Part shown: piece after piece, positions 1 through 5,631 of the stretch
How positions within the stretch are numbered: position 1 is the stretch's first letter
Layout of the letters: every line of letters begins with the position of its first letter
Assembly (NCBI GenBank): GCA_937902115.1
Contig: CALGSR010000335.1
Location: 1-5,631, forward strand
Length of the DNA: 5,631 bases
Source of the DNA: an uncultured Bacillus sp.
Lineage (GTDB): Bacteria; Bacillota; Bacilli; Bacillales; Cytobacillaceae
Reading direction: 5' to 3'
Position numbers and translations under genes: made by a program
The notes under the pieces: model-generated
What the model saw: the letters and a program-made list of their open reading frames with translations, nothing else
Told to the model about the DNA's origin: nothing
The model's database searches: none

Positions 1-792
1 CATTTCTTCTACATTTTCGTAACGGTAAAATGGATCTTTTGCCGTCGCCTTTAGCACAATATTCTCAACACTTTGCGGAATTGTCGGATTCCATCTTCTT
101 AAAGAAGGGGTTTCAGATTGTAAATGCTTCAATGCAATGGATACAGCAGATTCCCCTGAAAATGGGGGTCTTCCAGTTAAAAGTTCAAACATGACAATTC
201 CTAAAGAATAAATATCCGATTTGTGGTTGGCTTGCCCGCCCCTTGCCTGTTCAGGCGATAAATAATGGACAGACCCCATTACGGAATTCGTTTGTGTGAT
301 GCTCGTTGCACTTAAGGCCATAGCAATGCCGAAATCAGTTATTTTCACATTTCCATGTTTATCAATTAAGATATTATCCGGTTTAATGTCACGATGAACA
401 ATATGATTTTGGTGGGCATGGGTTATAGCCGATGTTAATTGACTCATAATGGCTAATGCCTTGTCAACTGGAACCGGTGAATTCTGTTGTATGTATTGTT
501 TTAAAGTTTTTCCGTCAACGTACTCCATAACAATATAATAAATCGACTGTCCTTCTTCCCCTACATCGTAGATACTAACAATATTTGGATGCGCAAGACT
601 TGTCGCTGATTGGGCTTCACGATGAAAACGGCGAATAAATTCCTCATCATGAGCAAAATCAAGACGCAGAACTTTAACAGCCACATCGCGGTCAAGGATC
701 ATGTCATGGGCTAAATAAACATTAGCCATCCCACCGCCGCCTACCATCTCCAGAATTTTGTAGCGTCCGCTCAATCTCTTCCCAATCATCAT
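1..792 (-). CDS. prkC: PASTA-type serine/threonine protein kinase PrkC, N-terminal 264 residues (cut by window edge)
   Basis: This is a membrane-anchored Hanks-type kinase that phosphorylates Ser/Thr on cytoplasmic proteins; in B. subtilis it responds to peptidoglycan fragments and its targets include translation GTPases. The translated part begins MMIGKRLSGRYKIL and shows the kinase landmarks in order: glycine-rich loop GGGGMANV (18-25), VAVK with ATP-binding Lys40, C-helix Glu59 in RRFHREA, hinge MEYVDG (89-94), catalytic loop HRDIKPDN (133-140, Asp135), DFG (153-155), and an activation loop rich in Thr/Ser (T163, S164, T166, T168), where the family autophosphorylates, followed by SPEQ (179-182). 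The window ends at ...YRYENVEEM, near the end of the C-lobe. The juxtamembrane region, membrane helix and extracellular PASTA repeats expected for the family lie outside, so their presence is inferred. The start overlaps the prpC stop by 4 nt (ATGA). A second in-frame ATG follows at 789. The opposing phosphatase immediately upstream supports the assignment. Confidence 0.96.
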   Translation of the reverse strand, partial: MMIGKRLSGRYKILEMVGGGGMANVYLAHDMILDRDVAVKVLRLDFAHDEEFIRRFHREAQSATSLAHPNIVSIYDVGEEGQSIYYIVMEYVDGKTLKQYIQQNSPVPVDKALAIMSQLTSAITHAHQNHIVHRDIKPDNILIDKHGNVKITDFGIAMALSATSITQTNSVMGSVHYLSPEQARGGQANHKSDIYSLGIVMFELLTGRPPFSGESAVSIALKHLQSETPSLRRWNPTIPQSVENIVLKATAKDPFYRYENVEEM

Positions 793-1547
793 TGTCCCTC
801 ACCAAAACTATCTTCCTGTTCATAATTAGCAATGATGAGGGTAATATTATCTTCGCCGCCATGGTGGTTAGCCAAATCAATTAATTGTGTTGCTTTCTCA
901 TCAATCATCTTATCCTGTGTAAGGCACTCGACCATTTCTATTTCCGACACTTTATTAGAAAGACCGTCAGAACAAAGCAGAAGAACATCATCTTCTTCAA
1001 ACACCATCGATTTAATATCCATCTCAACTATTTTCTCAGTACCTAAGGCCCTTATCAGGACGTTTTTTCGTGGATGATTTTCTGCATCTTCTTTTGTAAT
1101 TTCTCCCGAACGCACTAATTCATTTACCAGTGAGTGATCCTCTGTTATTTGCGAGAAGCCCGCTTCATTCAGAATGTAACAGCGGCTGTCCCCGATATGG
1201 GCAACTGTCAAAAATAGTTTTGTAATAACGACAGCAACAACTGTCGTTCCCATTCCATCACATTCTGAATATGATTTTGCATGTTCATATAGAGTCGTAT
1301 TCACCTGATCGATATTTTTTCTAAGCCAGTTCTCTGCCTGATCTGCAGTCTCTATTTCCGAGGCTGCCTCCCATCGTTTCTTTAATTCTGTTATCGTCAT
1401 TTCACTGGCTACATCTCCTGCCCGATGACCGCCCATTCCATCGGCAACAACGGCCAAAATCTGCCCCGTTTGATTGTGAAAAATTCCCCCGTTATCCTCA
1501 TTGTGATGACGGACCTTTCCTTTGTCGGTCATAAAAATCATCTTCAT
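789..1547 (-). CDS. prpC: PPM/PP2C-family Ser/Thr protein phosphatase PrpC (Stp)
   Basis: This cytosolic, metal-dependent phosphatase removes phosphate from Ser/Thr, including from PrkC and its substrates. The protein is 252 residues, close to the roughly 250 usual for bacterial Stp/PrpC. PPM motifs run in order: RHHNED (13-18, with the metal-linked Glu17/Asp18), VVADGMGGH (33-41, metal ligands Asp36 and Gly37), GMGTT (98-102), AHIGDSR (116-122), EDHSLV (136-141), HPRKNVL (158-164), LCSDGL (191-196, Asp194) and GGEDNIT (230-236, Asp233). There is no signal peptide or membrane segment. I chose the ATG at 1547 because a GAGGTGA site sits just before it and the MKMIFMTDKGK start aligns in register with B. 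subtilis PrpC. The reading frame stays open upstream to an ATG at 1604, but that extension lies inside rlmN and has no family-like sequence. The gene begins 4 nt after the rlmN stop and overlaps prkC by 4 nt, so phosphatase and kinase are probably made together. Confidence 0.96.
   Translation of the reverse strand: MKMIFMTDKGKVRHHNEDNGGIFHNQTGQILAVVADGMGGHRAGDVASEMTITELKKRWEAASEIETADQAENWLRKNIDQVNTTLYEHAKSYSECDGMGTTVVAVVITKLFLTVAHIGDSRCYILNEAGFSQITEDHSLVNELVRSGEITKEDAENHPRKNVLIRALGTEKIVEMDIKSMVFEEDDVLLLCSDGLSNKVSEIEMVECLTQDKMIDEKATQLIDLANHHGGEDNITLIIANYEQEDSFGEGQ
797..803 (-). promoter_or_regulatory. Ribosome-binding site of prkC
   Basis: GGTGAGG lies in the last codons of prpC, 4 nt before the ATG at 792 and 7 nt before the second ATG at 789. 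Both starts are therefore usable. The upstream one is preferred because the MxIGKR start matches B. subtilis PrkC in register (compared from memory). Confidence 0.6.
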
Positions 1548-1551
1548 ACCT

Positions 1552-1558
1552 TCACCTC
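1552..1558 (-). promoter_or_regulatory. Ribosome-binding site that fixes the prpC start
   Basis: GAGGTGA, a strong match to the 16S anti-SD, spans the end of rlmN, and its last three bases are the rlmN stop codon TGA. It lies 4 nt before the ATG at 1547 and supports that start over the upstream ATG at 1604. Confidence 0.75.
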
Positions 1559-2640
1559 GTTTCTTCTTTACGTTCCTTTGCACGAAGCTGTCCACACGCA
1601 GCATCTATATCAGAGCCTTGTTCCCGGCGAATTGTGACATTTACCCCTTCATCCTTTAATGCCTTTTCAAACTTAAAAATCTGTTCCCGAGGTGTCCGGA
1701 CATAATCTCGTTCAGGTACATAGTTTACCGGAATTAAATTAACATGGCATTTAATCCCCTTAATTAACTTTGCCAGTTCAAGCGCATGCTCAACTTGATC
1801 ATTGACACCACCGAATAATCCATATTCAAAACTTACGCGGCGCCCAGTTTTATTGATATAGTAGCGAACAGCTTCTAATAATTCAGGCAGCTTATAAGCA
1901 CGATTAATTGGCATTAGACGGCTTCTTAATTCAGTATTCGGTGCATGAAGTGAAATAGCAAAATTGATTTGCATATTTTCGTCAGCAAACTGATAGATTT
2001 TCGGAACAATGCCGCTTGTTGAAACCGTAATGTGCCGAGCACCAATATTCAACCCTTTTTCATGGTTCATAATCTTTAAAAAAGATAGCATGTTATCGTA
2101 ATTTTCAAACGGTTCGCCAATTCCCATAATAACAATGGAACTTACCCGTTCTTCCGTCTCATCAAGAACCTGCTGGACCTTCACAACCTGGGCAACGATT
2201 TCACCAGCTTCCAAGTTTCGCTTAAGCCCCCCAAGGGTTGAGGCACAAAATGTACAGCCAATCCGGCAGCCTACCTGTGTCGTGACGCAAACAGAATTGC
2301 CATATTCATGACGCATTAATACCGTTTCGATCGAATAACCATCATGGAGCTCAAATAAGAATTTAATCGTTCCATCAGCAGATTCCTGATTAATTAATGT
2401 CTTTAACGTAGTCAGAGTAAAATGTTCTTCCAGTAGATCACGCAAATTCTTTGCTAGATTACTCATTTCCTCAAAGGCAGACACTCTCTTTTTATATAAC
2501 CAGTCGAAGATTTGCTCTGCTCGAAAAGCCTTTTCCTGATGTTCCTGTAACCATTTCCTTAATTCTTGCAGCTGCAAAGAATAAATAGATGGTTTTTCAT
2601 TGATCGTTTTTTCTATTTCTGTTGTTATGGATGTTTCCAT
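1552..2640 (-). CDS. rlmN: Dual-specificity RNA methyltransferase RlmN (23S rRNA m2A2503)
   Basis: This radical-SAM enzyme methylates C2 of adenine 2503 in 23S rRNA at the peptidyl-transferase centre; the E. coli enzyme also makes m2A37 in some tRNAs. With the start used here the protein is 362 residues, normal for the family. The 4Fe-4S cluster motif is C125-x3-C129-x2-C132 (GCRIGCTFC). The two other essential cysteines are C118 (in SVCVTTQ) and C349 (in DIDAACGQL), the latter being the methyl-carrying Cys by homology. E105 (SIETVL) and the SAM-binding GIGEP segment (173-177) are present. The N-terminal part (about 15-95) fits the RNA-binding accessory domain, including FRAEQIFDWLY. The ATG at 2640 is preferred over a TTG eight codons upstream because AAGGTGA lies just before it. 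Stop and start with rsmB form TAATG (1-nt overlap). The related Cfr enzyme methylates C8 of the same base, but context and overall match favour RlmN. Confidence 0.96.
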   Translation of the reverse strand: METSITTEIEKTINEKPSIYSLQLQELRKWLQEHQEKAFRAEQIFDWLYKKRVSAFEEMSNLAKNLRDLLEEHFTLTTLKTLINQESADGTIKFLFELHDGYSIETVLMRHEYGNSVCVTTQVGCRIGCTFCASTLGGLKRNLEAGEIVAQVVKVQQVLDETEERVSSIVIMGIGEPFENYDNMLSFLKIMNHEKGLNIGARHITVSTSGIVPKIYQFADENMQINFAISLHAPNTELRSRLMPINRAYKLPELLEAVRYYINKTGRRVSFEYGLFGGVNDQVEHALELAKLIKGIKCHVNLIPVNYVPERDYVRTPREQIFKFEKALKDEGVNVTIRREQGSDIDAACGQLRAKERKEETR

Positions 2641-3992
2641 TAACTCACCTTCTTCCGCAAACAAGCGATATAAAAACCATCTGAATTTAAATATTGCGGC
2701 AGAATTTGCACTTCGCCGCCTTCAATGAAGTCGCGGATTTTTTCCGGCATTCGATGCTTGACAGTCAAATCATACTCAAATTCAGGATGCTTTTCTAAAA
2801 ATGCTTTTATGACATTCTGATTTTCTTCCTGATCTATTGTACAAGTACTATAAACTAAAATACCACCCTTTTTTAACAGCGGCGTTACAGATTCTAAGAG
2901 TGTTAATTGAATCTCCTGAAGCTGAAGCAAATCGGTTTCATTTTTCGTGTATTTCAGATCAGGTTTTCTTCTCATCACACCCAGTCCGGAACAAGGTGCA
3001 TCTAATAGAATTCGATCAAATGACTCTTTTGCAAAATGTTCTTGCACCTTCCGACTGTCAAACGCTTCACTTTGTATATTCTTAAGCCCTAAACGTTGGG
3101 CATTATCGCGAATCAATTTGACCTTATGTTCGTGGAGATCAAGTGAGATGACAGAACCTGTGCCATTCAGCTTTTCTGCAATATGGGTTGACTTCCCGCC
3201 AGGGGCTGCGCATGCATCCAAAATACGTTCTGTTTCAGCTGCCCCTAGTGCATGAGCAACTGTCATAGAACTTTCATCTTGTATCGTAACGAGCCCCATT
3301 TTGAATGCAGCAGAATTAGCAAGATTCCCTTTTAAACAGATGATCGCCTCTGGAACGGACTCACTTGCTTTTACCGCAAAACCTTCTTCTTCTAAAAGCT
3401 TAAGACATTCCTCACGGCTGATTCTTGTTCCATTCACACGGCCGGTCATCACCGGAGGCGTTAGATTTAACTCGCACATTTCTTTCGTTGCATCATACCC
3501 AAATTGAGCAACCCAACGATTGACAAGCCAAAGCGGATGGCTTGTCATAACTGCCAGCCGCTCGTTTATGTTTGCAATCTCATCAAATGATGGCAGTCCT
3601 TCTCTTTGGATACTGCGTAGAACACCGTTTACCAGTCCGGAAATTCCTTTATGACCGCGTCTTTTGGCAATCTCCACCGCTTCAAATATAGCAGCACGAT
3701 CCGGAATTTTGTCCAAATAAACCATTTGATAGATCGTTAGTCTTAATAGTTGCCGAACCCAGCCTTCCAATTTTTTCTTTTCAGCGATAAATGGAGCGAG
3801 AAAATAGTCAAGTGTTATTTTCCGCTGTATTGTACCGTATGTTAATTCAGTTAACAAAGGAATATCCTTTTGCTCAAGTTCATTTTTCTTTATCGCGTTG
3901 TTTAGCATTAAATTACTATAGGATTGATTTTTTTCAATTCCTTCAAGAATATCCAGTGCTGTCTCACGCACATTTTTCTTATTTCTCTTCAT
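2640..3992 (-). CDS. rsmB: 16S rRNA (cytosine-C5) methyltransferase RsmB (Sun/Fmu family)
   Basis: This SAM-dependent enzyme makes 5-methylcytosine in 16S rRNA; the E. coli protein modifies C967, and the same target is inferred here. The protein has 450 residues, typical for bacterial RsmB. Residues about 5-130 resemble the NusB-like RNA-binding domain (LTYGTIQRKITLD, then a helical segment around VRQLLRLTIYQMVYL). A linker/ferredoxin-like region follows (about 145-235), including SHPLWLVNRW. The catalytic Rossmann domain carries SAM motif I DACAAPGGKS (259-268), the motif II acidic residue in SLDLHEHK, motif IV LDAPCSGLG (330-338, Cys334) and motif VI YSTCT (381-385, with nucleophile Cys384). 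The C-terminal QILPQYLNSDGFYIACLRK segment is a family hallmark. The NusB-like domain separates it from shorter NOP2/Sun relatives such as RsmF. It starts 2 nt after the fmt stop, behind an AGGGGA site, and ends overlapping the rlmN start by one base. Confidence 0.95.
   Translation of the reverse strand: MKRNKKNVRETALDILEGIEKNQSYSNLMLNNAIKKNELEQKDIPLLTELTYGTIQRKITLDYFLAPFIAEKKKLEGWVRQLLRLTIYQMVYLDKIPDRAAIFEAVEIAKRRGHKGISGLVNGVLRSIQREGLPSFDEIANINERLAVMTSHPLWLVNRWVAQFGYDATKEMCELNLTPPVMTGRVNGTRISREECLKLLEEEGFAVKASESVPEAIICLKGNLANSAAFKMGLVTIQDESSMTVAHALGAAETERILDACAAPGGKSTHIAEKLNGTGSVISLDLHEHKVKLIRDNAQRLGLKNIQSEAFDSRKVQEHFAKESFDRILLDAPCSGLGVMRRKPDLKYTKNETDLLQLQEIQLTLLESVTPLLKKGGILVYSTCTIDQEENQNVIKAFLEKHPEFEYDLTVKHRMPEKIRDFIEGGEVQILPQYLNSDGFYIACLRKKVS
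2645..2651 (-). promoter_or_regulatory. Ribosome-binding site that fixes the rlmN start
   Basis: AAGGTGA lies within the last codons of rsmB, 4 nt before the ATG at 2640. It would fall inside the coding sequence if translation began at the in-frame TTG at 2664, so it argues for the shorter 362-residue protein. Confidence 0.7.
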
Positions 3993-3994
3993 AT

Positions 3995-4939
3995 TTAATC
4001 CCCTAGAATCATTCCGATTGTCATATGTGAACCAGAACCTCTTAAATATTGTTCAGCCGTCATTTTCTTTTTACCAGAAGGCTGTAATTCTATTATCTTA
4101 ATCGCTGTTTCATTTCCGGTTGCCACGGTAAAGCCATCAGGTTCTATGTCGATAATCGTTCCTGGTTTACTACTTGTACCAGCATCTGTTTTTAACGCGT
4201 GCCAAATCTTCATGACTTGGCCGTTACAGGTTGTATAGGCGACCGGCCATGGGTTTAAACCGCGAACTTGATTATAAATTTCTTCTCCAGCCCGTGCCCA
4301 CTCAATCTTTTCCTGCTCACGTTTGATATTCGGCGCATAGGTTGCGGCTTCTTCTATTTGCGAAGTCGGTGAAAGATTGCCTTCTAGGAGCTGCGGAATC
4401 GTTTCAGATAATAACTTTGCCCCGGCAGCACTTAGCTTATCATGCATTGTACCAACATTATCATTTTCTAAAATAGGTACTTCAATCTGCGTCAAAATAT
4501 CTCCGGCATCAAGCTTTTCGGCCATATACATAATGGTCACACCGGTTTTTTCATTTCCCTGGATGATTGAATAATGGATTGGAGCCCCGCCACGCAAGCT
4601 TGGAAGGAGTGAGGCATGTACATTGATACAGCCAAAACGAGGTGCCTCAAGCAATGCTTTCGGTAAAATTTGTCCAAATGCAGCTGTAACCACTAAATCA
4701 GGATTCAATGCTAAAATAGGAGCCAATTCTTCCTCCCGACTGATTTTCTCCGGCTGGTAAACAGGAATTCCTTGTTTTTCCGCTTCTATCTTGACAGGAG
4801 GCGGAGTTAATATCCTTTTTCGTCCTACAGGACGGTCAGGCTGTGTGACAACCGCAATTACCTCGTAGCCATCTTGGATGATCTGTCGCAAGATAGGGAC
4901 AGAGAAATCAGGTGTTCCCATAAAAATAATCTTGATCAT
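3995..4939 (-). CDS. fmt: Methionyl-tRNA formyltransferase
   Basis: The enzyme transfers a formyl group from 10-formyl-tetrahydrofolate to the amino group of methionyl-initiator tRNA, producing the fMet-tRNA used for initiation. The 314-residue length is normal. The N-terminal formyltransferase fold starts with IIFMGTPDFSVP (4-15), followed by QPDRPVGR (33-40) in the loop region tied to tRNA acceptor-stem recognition. Catalytic residues Asn106 and His108 lie in CINVHASLLPSLRGGAPI (104-121), the folate-binding signature, and the third catalytic residue is Asp144 in EKLDAGDIL. The C-terminal domain from about residue 206 is the tRNA-binding OB-like domain; it includes RGLNPWPVAYT (226-236). The ATG overlaps the def stop by 4 nt (ATGA) and is preceded inside def by a good AGGAGG site. 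Pairing with def is widespread in bacteria: one enzyme adds the formyl group and the other removes it. Confidence 0.97.
   Translation of the reverse strand: MIKIIFMGTPDFSVPILRQIIQDGYEVIAVVTQPDRPVGRKRILTPPPVKIEAEKQGIPVYQPEKISREEELAPILALNPDLVVTAAFGQILPKALLEAPRFGCINVHASLLPSLRGGAPIHYSIIQGNEKTGVTIMYMAEKLDAGDILTQIEVPILENDNVGTMHDKLSAAGAKLLSETIPQLLEGNLSPTSQIEEAATYAPNIKREQEKIEWARAGEEIYNQVRGLNPWPVAYTTCNGQVMKIWHALKTDAGTSSKPGTIIDIEPDGFTVATGNETAIKIIELQPSGKKKMTAEQYLRGSGSHMTIGMILGD
3999..4004 (-). promoter_or_regulatory. Ribosome-binding site of rsmB
   Basis: AGGGGA is embedded in the last codons of fmt, 6 nt upstream of the rsmB ATG. The site can be reached by a ribosome finishing fmt, which fits coupled translation. 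Confidence 0.6.
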
Positions 4940-5421
4940 TGATTCTCTACCTCCTCTAATTCCTTTTCATCCATATATTTTGACACCTTCGAAGTAAATA
5001 ATACTCCATGTAAATGGTCAATTTCATGCTGAATCGCGCGTGCCAGATAGTCTTCCGCCTCGATTGTAAAGATTTTACCTTTTCTATCCTGTGCTTTTAC
5101 TTTGACATAATAAGGGCGGGTTACCTCTCCATATAATCCCGGAAAGCTTAAGCAGCCTTCCACCCCTGTCTGTTCACCCGAAGTTTCTAAAATTTCCGGA
5201 TTGATTAGTTCAATCGTTCCGCTGTCATCCCCTATATCCACTACAGCAATCTGCTCGTCCACTCCAATCTGTGGAGCTGCAAGACCAACGCCATCAAATT
5301 CAATCATCGTATCATACATATCATTTAAAAGTTTTTTTAATTTATTATTGAAAACCGTCACCGGTTTACATGGCTGTTCAAGTATCTCTGCAGGATACTT
5401 CACTATTTTTTTTACTGCCAA
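4936..5421 (-). CDS. def: Peptide deformylase, Fe/metal-dependent, TTG start
   Basis: This enzyme removes the N-terminal formyl group from nascent proteins at the ribosome exit, using a metal-bound water (Fe2+ in vivo in this family). The protein has 161 residues and carries all three deformylase motifs: GVGLAAPQIG (44-53), EGCLS (88-92, metal ligand Cys90) and QHEIDHLHG (131-139, metal ligands His132 and His136, catalytic Glu133). Length and the SFPG sequence after EGCLS resemble B. subtilis Def, the short form in the fmt operon, rather than the longer second deformylase (YkrB type, about 184 residues); a second def gene elsewhere in the genome is possible. The start codon is TTG, with an AGGGGG site 7 nt upstream. 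MAVKKIVKYPAE aligns in register with B. subtilis Def, and the next in-frame Met is residue 35, too late to keep the fold. The gene follows priA after 93 nt and overlaps fmt by 4 nt. Confidence 0.97.
   Translation of the reverse strand: MAVKKIVKYPAEILEQPCKPVTVFNNKLKKLLNDMYDTMIEFDGVGLAAPQIGVDEQIAVVDIGDDSGTIELINPEILETSGEQTGVEGCLSFPGLYGEVTRPYYVKVKAQDRKGKIFTIEAEDYLARAIQHEIDHLHGVLFTSKVSKYMDEKELEEVENQ
4950..4955 (-). promoter_or_regulatory. Ribosome-binding site of fmt
   Basis: A consensus AGGAGG lies in the final codons of def, 10 nt before the fmt ATG at 4939. It is the closest match to the consensus among the sites in this window. Confidence 0.7.
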
Positions 5422-5428
5422 CGTCGTT

Positions 5429-5434
5429 CCCCCT
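5429..5434 (-). promoter_or_regulatory. Ribosome-binding site that supports the def TTG start
   Basis: AGGGGG lies 7 nt upstream of the TTG at 5421. No other plausible start follows within the first 34 codons, so this site decides the start. Its first two bases are also the last two of a TAG stop closing the small ORF at 5433-5513. Confidence 0.7.
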
Positions 5435-5513
5435 ATTGTTTCTTTTTTTCTCTGTAAAACTGATTCACATACTTAGTTAAGAGCACTTCCTCATGATTGT
5501 TTTCGGTAATCAT
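5433..5513 (-). CDS. Doubtful 26-codon small ORF between priA and def
   Basis: An ATG one base after the priA stop (TAATATG) opens a 26-codon frame that runs almost exactly to the def ribosome-binding site and ends in TAG. The product would begin MITENNHEEV and end REKKKQ: acidic at the front, strongly basic at the end, with no membrane segment and no motif I recognise. Against it, there is no Shine-Dalgarno site before the ATG, a frame of this length in an AT-rich gap can easily occur by chance, and the candidate promoter just upstream would start transcription downstream of the ATG. Translation could come only by reinitiation after priA. It may simply be spacer or the 5' leader of def. I list it because it fills the gap so closely. 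Confidence 0.2.
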   Translation of the reverse strand: MITENNHEEVLLTKYVNQFYREKKKQ

Positions 5514-5543
5514 ATTACATTAGTATAAACGGATTTGTGTCAA
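5514..5543 (-). promoter_or_regulatory. Candidate sigma-A-type promoter for the def-fmt-rsmB-rlmN-prpC-prkC operon
   Basis: A perfect -35 hexamer TTGACA (5543-5538) and a five-of-six -10 hexamer TGTAAT (5519-5514) are separated by 18 nt, one more than the optimum. Both lie over the last codons and stop of priA. Transcription would begin near 5507, giving a leader of about 85 nt before def. Part of the -35 match is forced by the Ile-Asp codons of the conserved priA tail, which weakens the case. The operon could also be read through from priA and genes upstream. Confidence 0.4.
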
Positions 5544-5631
5544 TGGATACTTGGAGCGCGTTCTTATCAGAATCCTTCCCATAATGCTCAAGTATTTCCT
5601 GTAACGTTTCTGTCAATTTTGGTTCTCTTTT
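5515..5631 (-). CDS. priA: Primosomal replication-restart protein PriA, C-terminal 38 residues (5' part outside window)
   Basis: PriA is the DEXH-box helicase that binds stalled or collapsed replication forks and loads the replisome again. Only the last 38 codons are present. They read KREPKLTETLQEILEHYGKD at the front and end QVSIDTNPFILM before a TAA stop. The terminal Val-Ser-Ile-Asp-x-Asn-Pro pattern is the usual end of PriA, and priA directly upstream of def-fmt is the order in B. subtilis and many relatives. The helicase, zinc-binding and DNA-binding domains are outside the window, so integrity cannot be judged. The short tail makes the call depend partly on neighbourhood. Confidence 0.88.
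   Translation of the reverse strand, partial: KREPKLTETLQEILEHYGKDSDKNALQVSIDTNPFILM

Noticed and set aside
1548..1604. A 19-codon N-terminal extension of prpC starting at the ATG at 1604
   Set aside because: The extension overlaps the conserved end of rlmN and has no PPM-family sequence, whereas the ATG at 1547 has a good SD and aligns in register with known PrpC.
1552..2640. Reading the radical-SAM gene as a Cfr-type resistance methyltransferase
   Set aside because: Its place in the conserved core operon, its length and its close overall resemblance to B. subtilis RlmN favour the housekeeping enzyme. Nothing suggests horizontal transfer.
2641..2664. An eight-codon extension of rlmN from a TTG at 2664
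   Set aside because: The extension contains the likely SD (AAGGTGA) for the ATG at 2640 and would overlap rsmB further. The family N terminus does not need it.
5441..5450. Run of seven T on the plus strand (A on the minus strand) as a possible terminator
   Set aside because: No GC-rich stem precedes it on the plus strand, and on the coding strand it is an A-run before the def SD, which is common in Bacillus leaders. No terminator is supported.
832..5476. Scattered open frames of 65-102 codons on the plus strand (for example 832-1077, 2947-3255, 5201-5476)
   Set aside because: Each lies opposite a well-supported minus-strand gene, and none shows a recognisable motif. They are shadows of the real coding frames.
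5454..5480. Second promoter-like pair TTAACT / TTTTAC nearer to def
   Set aside because: The -35 is only four of six, the -10 is poor and the spacing is 15 nt. It is clearly weaker than the pair at 5514-5543.

Overview
This window is a stretch of ordinary Firmicutes core chromosome, most likely from a Bacillaceae species (Bacillus in the broad sense). The reasons are the gene order, strong purine-rich Shine-Dalgarno sites, AT-leaning codon use and proteins that look close to my memory of the Bacillus subtilis versions. The species cannot be fixed from sequence alone. Every supported gene lies on the minus strand, so transcription runs from high to low coordinates.

In transcription order the window holds: the last 38 codons of priA (5631-5515); a 93-base gap with a candidate sigma-A-type promoter at its upstream edge and a doubtful 26-codon ORF; def, peptide deformylase (5421-4936); fmt, methionyl-tRNA formyltransferase (4939-3995); rsmB, 16S rRNA m5C methyltransferase (3992-2640); rlmN, radical-SAM m2A methyltransferase (2640-1552); prpC, PPM-type Ser/Thr phosphatase (1547-789); and the first 264 codons of prkC, the Ser/Thr kinase (792-1), cut by the window edge inside the C-lobe of the kinase domain. 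No gene-free stretch exceeds 93 bases. I saw no RNA gene, mobile element, CRISPR array or long repeat.

From def to prkC each junction is either a short overlap (4, 1 or 4 nt) or a gap of 2-4 nt, and the ribosome-binding site of each gene lies wholly or mostly in the end of the gene before it. This argues for one polycistronic, translationally coupled mRNA. The functions fall into three groups: start and finish of formyl-methionine protein synthesis (fmt adds the formyl group, def removes it), base methylation of 16S and 23S rRNA (rsmB, rlmN), and an opposed phosphatase/kinase pair (prpC, prkC). In B. subtilis that pair acts on translation GTPases and cell-wall signalling, and the next gene is the ribosome-assembly GTPase rsgA/cpgA, so a theme of ribosome function and its phospho-control is plausible. 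All catalytic motifs I looked for are present and no gene looks broken.

I found no evidence for a new biological system. The places worth a second look are the priA-def junction (promoter and small ORF) and the chain of coupled starts.
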